NCBI RefSeq assembly: GCF_029906345.1
Contig: NZ_JARYGY010000003.1
Location: forward strand, 62,001-126,000
Source: Aquimarina mycalae
GTDB lineage: Bacteria > Bacteroidota > Bacteroidia > Flavobacteriales > Flavobacteriaceae
Length of the DNA stretch: 64,000 nucleotides
Direction of reading: 5' to 3'
The notes beneath the pieces are model-generated. The model searched no databases, was not told where the DNA came from, and saw only the letters and a list, made by a program, of their open reading frames with translations. This document shows, in pieces, positions 62,551 through 64,000 of the stretch. A program made the position numbers and the translations under genes. How positions within the stretch are numbered: the stretch's first letter is position 1; every line of letters begins with the position of its first letter.

Positions 62551-64000
62551 TTATTTGGTAATCATATGTGTAATTTCATCCCAAGAGGATGTTTTCTTTT
62601 CTAAATAATTTTCACATCTATCAAAAAATATTTTTACAGCTTTATCTTCTGGATATTTACTATGTAATTCAGAAAATATTACTACAGCTTCTTTTATTTT
62701 TTTATTTTCTATAAATGCAACTCCTTGATTATAAATATCTAAATAACTCAACTTTGTTTTCTCTCCTGGACATAAGAATTCATATACAGATAATGTTTTT
62801 GTTTTTCCCTTTACTTTTACGGTATCAAGAAATCTATACCGAAGCGGTTTTTTATTCTTAAGATTTGATAAAGTATGTTCGGTACCTATAATTTTTGCAT
62901 CATAAAACTTAGTAAGCCCTTCTACTCTAGAAGCTGTATTTACGGCATCCGAGATTACTGTGGTTTCAAGTCTATCATCATGTCCAATTGTACCCAAAAT
63001 CAATTTGCCCGTATGAATTCCAGTTCCTATTTGTATCGGAAGTGCTATATTTTTATGTAACGTTTTATTATACTGTTCTAAAAACTCCTCAAATTCAAAA
63101 ACTGTTTGTATTGCTTGATCAGGAGTATCTGGAAACAATGCCATTACAGAATCTCCTATAAATTTATCTATAAAGCCTCCATTTCGTTTTATTATTGGCA
63201 CAATACCACTTAAATATCCATTAATGAAGTCAAAATTTTCTTGCGGACTTAGAGATTCTGATATTTTGGTAAATTCTCTTATATCAGAAAAAATCACAGT
63301 CATTTCGCGTTCTACTTGGTCCCCTAATTGCACTTCTTCTATACTTTCTCGACCCAAACTATGTAGAAACTCTTGAGGTACAAAACGACTATTAGCTTCA
63401 CTGAGACGCAGCAATCTTTTGTTTGCAGTTGCTAACTCCTCTGTACGTTCATCGACCTTTTGCTTAAAAAATTTCAATCTAGAAATTACTTCATCTTTAA
63501 GAAATGAAAAGTTACGGGTAAGACTACCTATTTCATCTTGTGTTCGTATCAGCGGATGTTCTGTTTCTAGGGTAAAATTACTATCTACAAATCTTGTAAT
63601 ATGCATTGTAAGTTCCGTAAGTGGTTTGGTAATTTTTTTAGAAATTAATGAGCTTATAATGACACTTACTACTAATAATAAAAATGATATTATTCCAAAA
63701 TAGATTGTGAGTTGCTTAAATTCTGCCTTAGCCCACTCTTCTGTATACAAAACAAGGTTACTAAAATCTTCTTCACATATAGTAATACGCTGATCTAGTT
63801 GCTGTTTCAGGCCAGAATTGTCACGTATTCCAATACGCTGGTCTAATTTTACTAATTGAAGAAATTTATTACGATATCCATCCAGATAATATATAATAGA
63901 ATCTTTTCGAGCTTTTGGGATTCTATAATTATTTGCGGTTTGTTTTCTTAATGTTGTGACTAATGCATTAAGTTTAGTTACATAGATAGATTCATTGCGC
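62551..64000 (-). CDS. Class III adenylate/guanylate cyclase with HAMP (5' end outside window)
   Basis: The frame stays open to the right edge, so the start is outside. A periplasmic helical sensor region (about 63750-64000, including IRDNSGLKQQLDQRIT) leads to a membrane helix (IYFGIISFLLLVVSVIISSL), a HAMP domain (KKITKPLTELTMHITRF), a short coiled coil and a class III cyclase with metal-binding FSDIREFT and GDSVMALF and DAVNTASRVE. The TTG at 63750 is not a credible start because the frame continues upstream with coherent helical sequence. It should make cAMP or cGMP in response to a periplasmic signal. Confidence 0.88.
   Translation of the reverse strand, partial: RNESIYVTKLNALVTTLRKQTANNYRIPKARKDSIIYYLDGYRNKFLQLVKLDQRIGIRDNSGLKQQLDQRITICEEDFSNLVLYTEEWAKAEFKQLTIYFGIISFLLLVVSVIISSLISKKITKPLTELTMHITRFVDSNFTLETEHPLIRTQDEIGSLTRNFSFLKDEVISRLKFFKQKVDERTEELATANKRLLRLSEANSRFVPQEFLHSLGRESIEEVQLGDQVEREMTVIFSDIREFTKISESLSPQENFDFINGYLSGIVPIIKRNGGFIDKFIGDSVMALFPDTPDQAIQTVFEFEEFLEQYNKTLHKNIALPIQIGTGIHTGKLILGTIGHDDRLETTVISDAVNTASRVEGLTKFYDAKIIGTEHTLSNLKNKKPLRYRFLDTVKVKGKTKTLSVYEFLCPGEKTKLSYLDIYNQGVAFIENKKIKEAVVIFSELHSKYPEDKAVKIFFDRCENYLEKKTSSWDEITHMITK

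Overview
The window reads as chromosome of a marine or soil Flavobacteriia member (phylum Bacteroidota, probably Flavobacteriaceae). This is inferred from the low GC content, the many lipoproteins with a Cys soon after a short leader, and a SusC/SusD pair with an ECF sigma factor and a FecR-type anti-sigma factor. Promoters of the TAnnTTTG type and a PorT-like outer-membrane protein family point the same way. No tRNA, rRNA, CRISPR array, transposase or prophage was seen. Gene order is mostly housekeeping genes mixed with cell-envelope genes.

Layout. 1-10156: a GAF histidine kinase cut by the left edge, an M23/LysM peptidase, an OmpA-type lipoprotein, a glycosyltransferase with a small partner, two secreted proteins (one an M57-type metalloprotease), a membrane protein carrying alpha/beta-hydrolase motifs, and an RlmI-like methyltransferase. 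10157-11071 is gene-free and holds a diverged repeat pair. 11072-12811 is an ArsR regulator-SDR-PhzF cassette with a shared palindrome in front of the first two genes. 13015-18661: an SF2 helicase, a hydrolase, two overlapping msrB genes, a lipoprotein and lpdA. 18743-22904 (minus): two unknown genes, a PP-loop ATPase, aroQ and a beta-barrel. 23100-26543 (plus): a beta-barrel, xerD, a protein resembling polymorphic toxin type 23, and an overlapping leucine-rich-repeat lipoprotein.

29291-34613 is the threonine operon: promoter with an overlapping palindrome, a 37-residue Thr/Ile-rich leader peptide, thrA (aspartokinase-homoserine dehydrogenase), thrB, a RidA-like gene and thrC, ending in a terminator that begins inside thrC. 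36340-39408 holds a GshB-like ATP-grasp ligase, an N-formylglutamate amidohydrolase-family enzyme and a QEGLA (DUF1704) metallopeptidase. It looks like a small pathway that makes and trims amide- or peptide-linked acidic amino acids.

39431-46580 (minus): aspartate ammonia-lyase, a dicarboxylate/amino-acid symporter, an M20 peptidase and an S9 peptidase, consistent with peptide and aspartate/glutamate use. 46726-58014 (minus) is one regulated uptake locus, read as sigma factor, FecR, SusC with STN domain, SusD, two surface lipoproteins and an esterase-like lipoprotein. It contains no recognisable glycoside hydrolase or polysaccharide lyase, so the substrate may be a polyester or an esterified compound. 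The susC frame is broken by one base in an A7 run near its end. 58210-64000: a DUF547 lipoprotein, a phosphoesterase, a proline-tailed lipoprotein, a soluble transhydrogenase-like flavoprotein, and a class III nucleotide cyclase cut by the right edge.

The observations most worth following are the thr leader peptide with its promoter palindrome, the ATP-grasp/amidohydrolase/QEGLA cluster, the esterase-bearing SusCD locus with the susC frameshift, the ArsR operator pair, and the M28 peptidase with altered catalytic residues.
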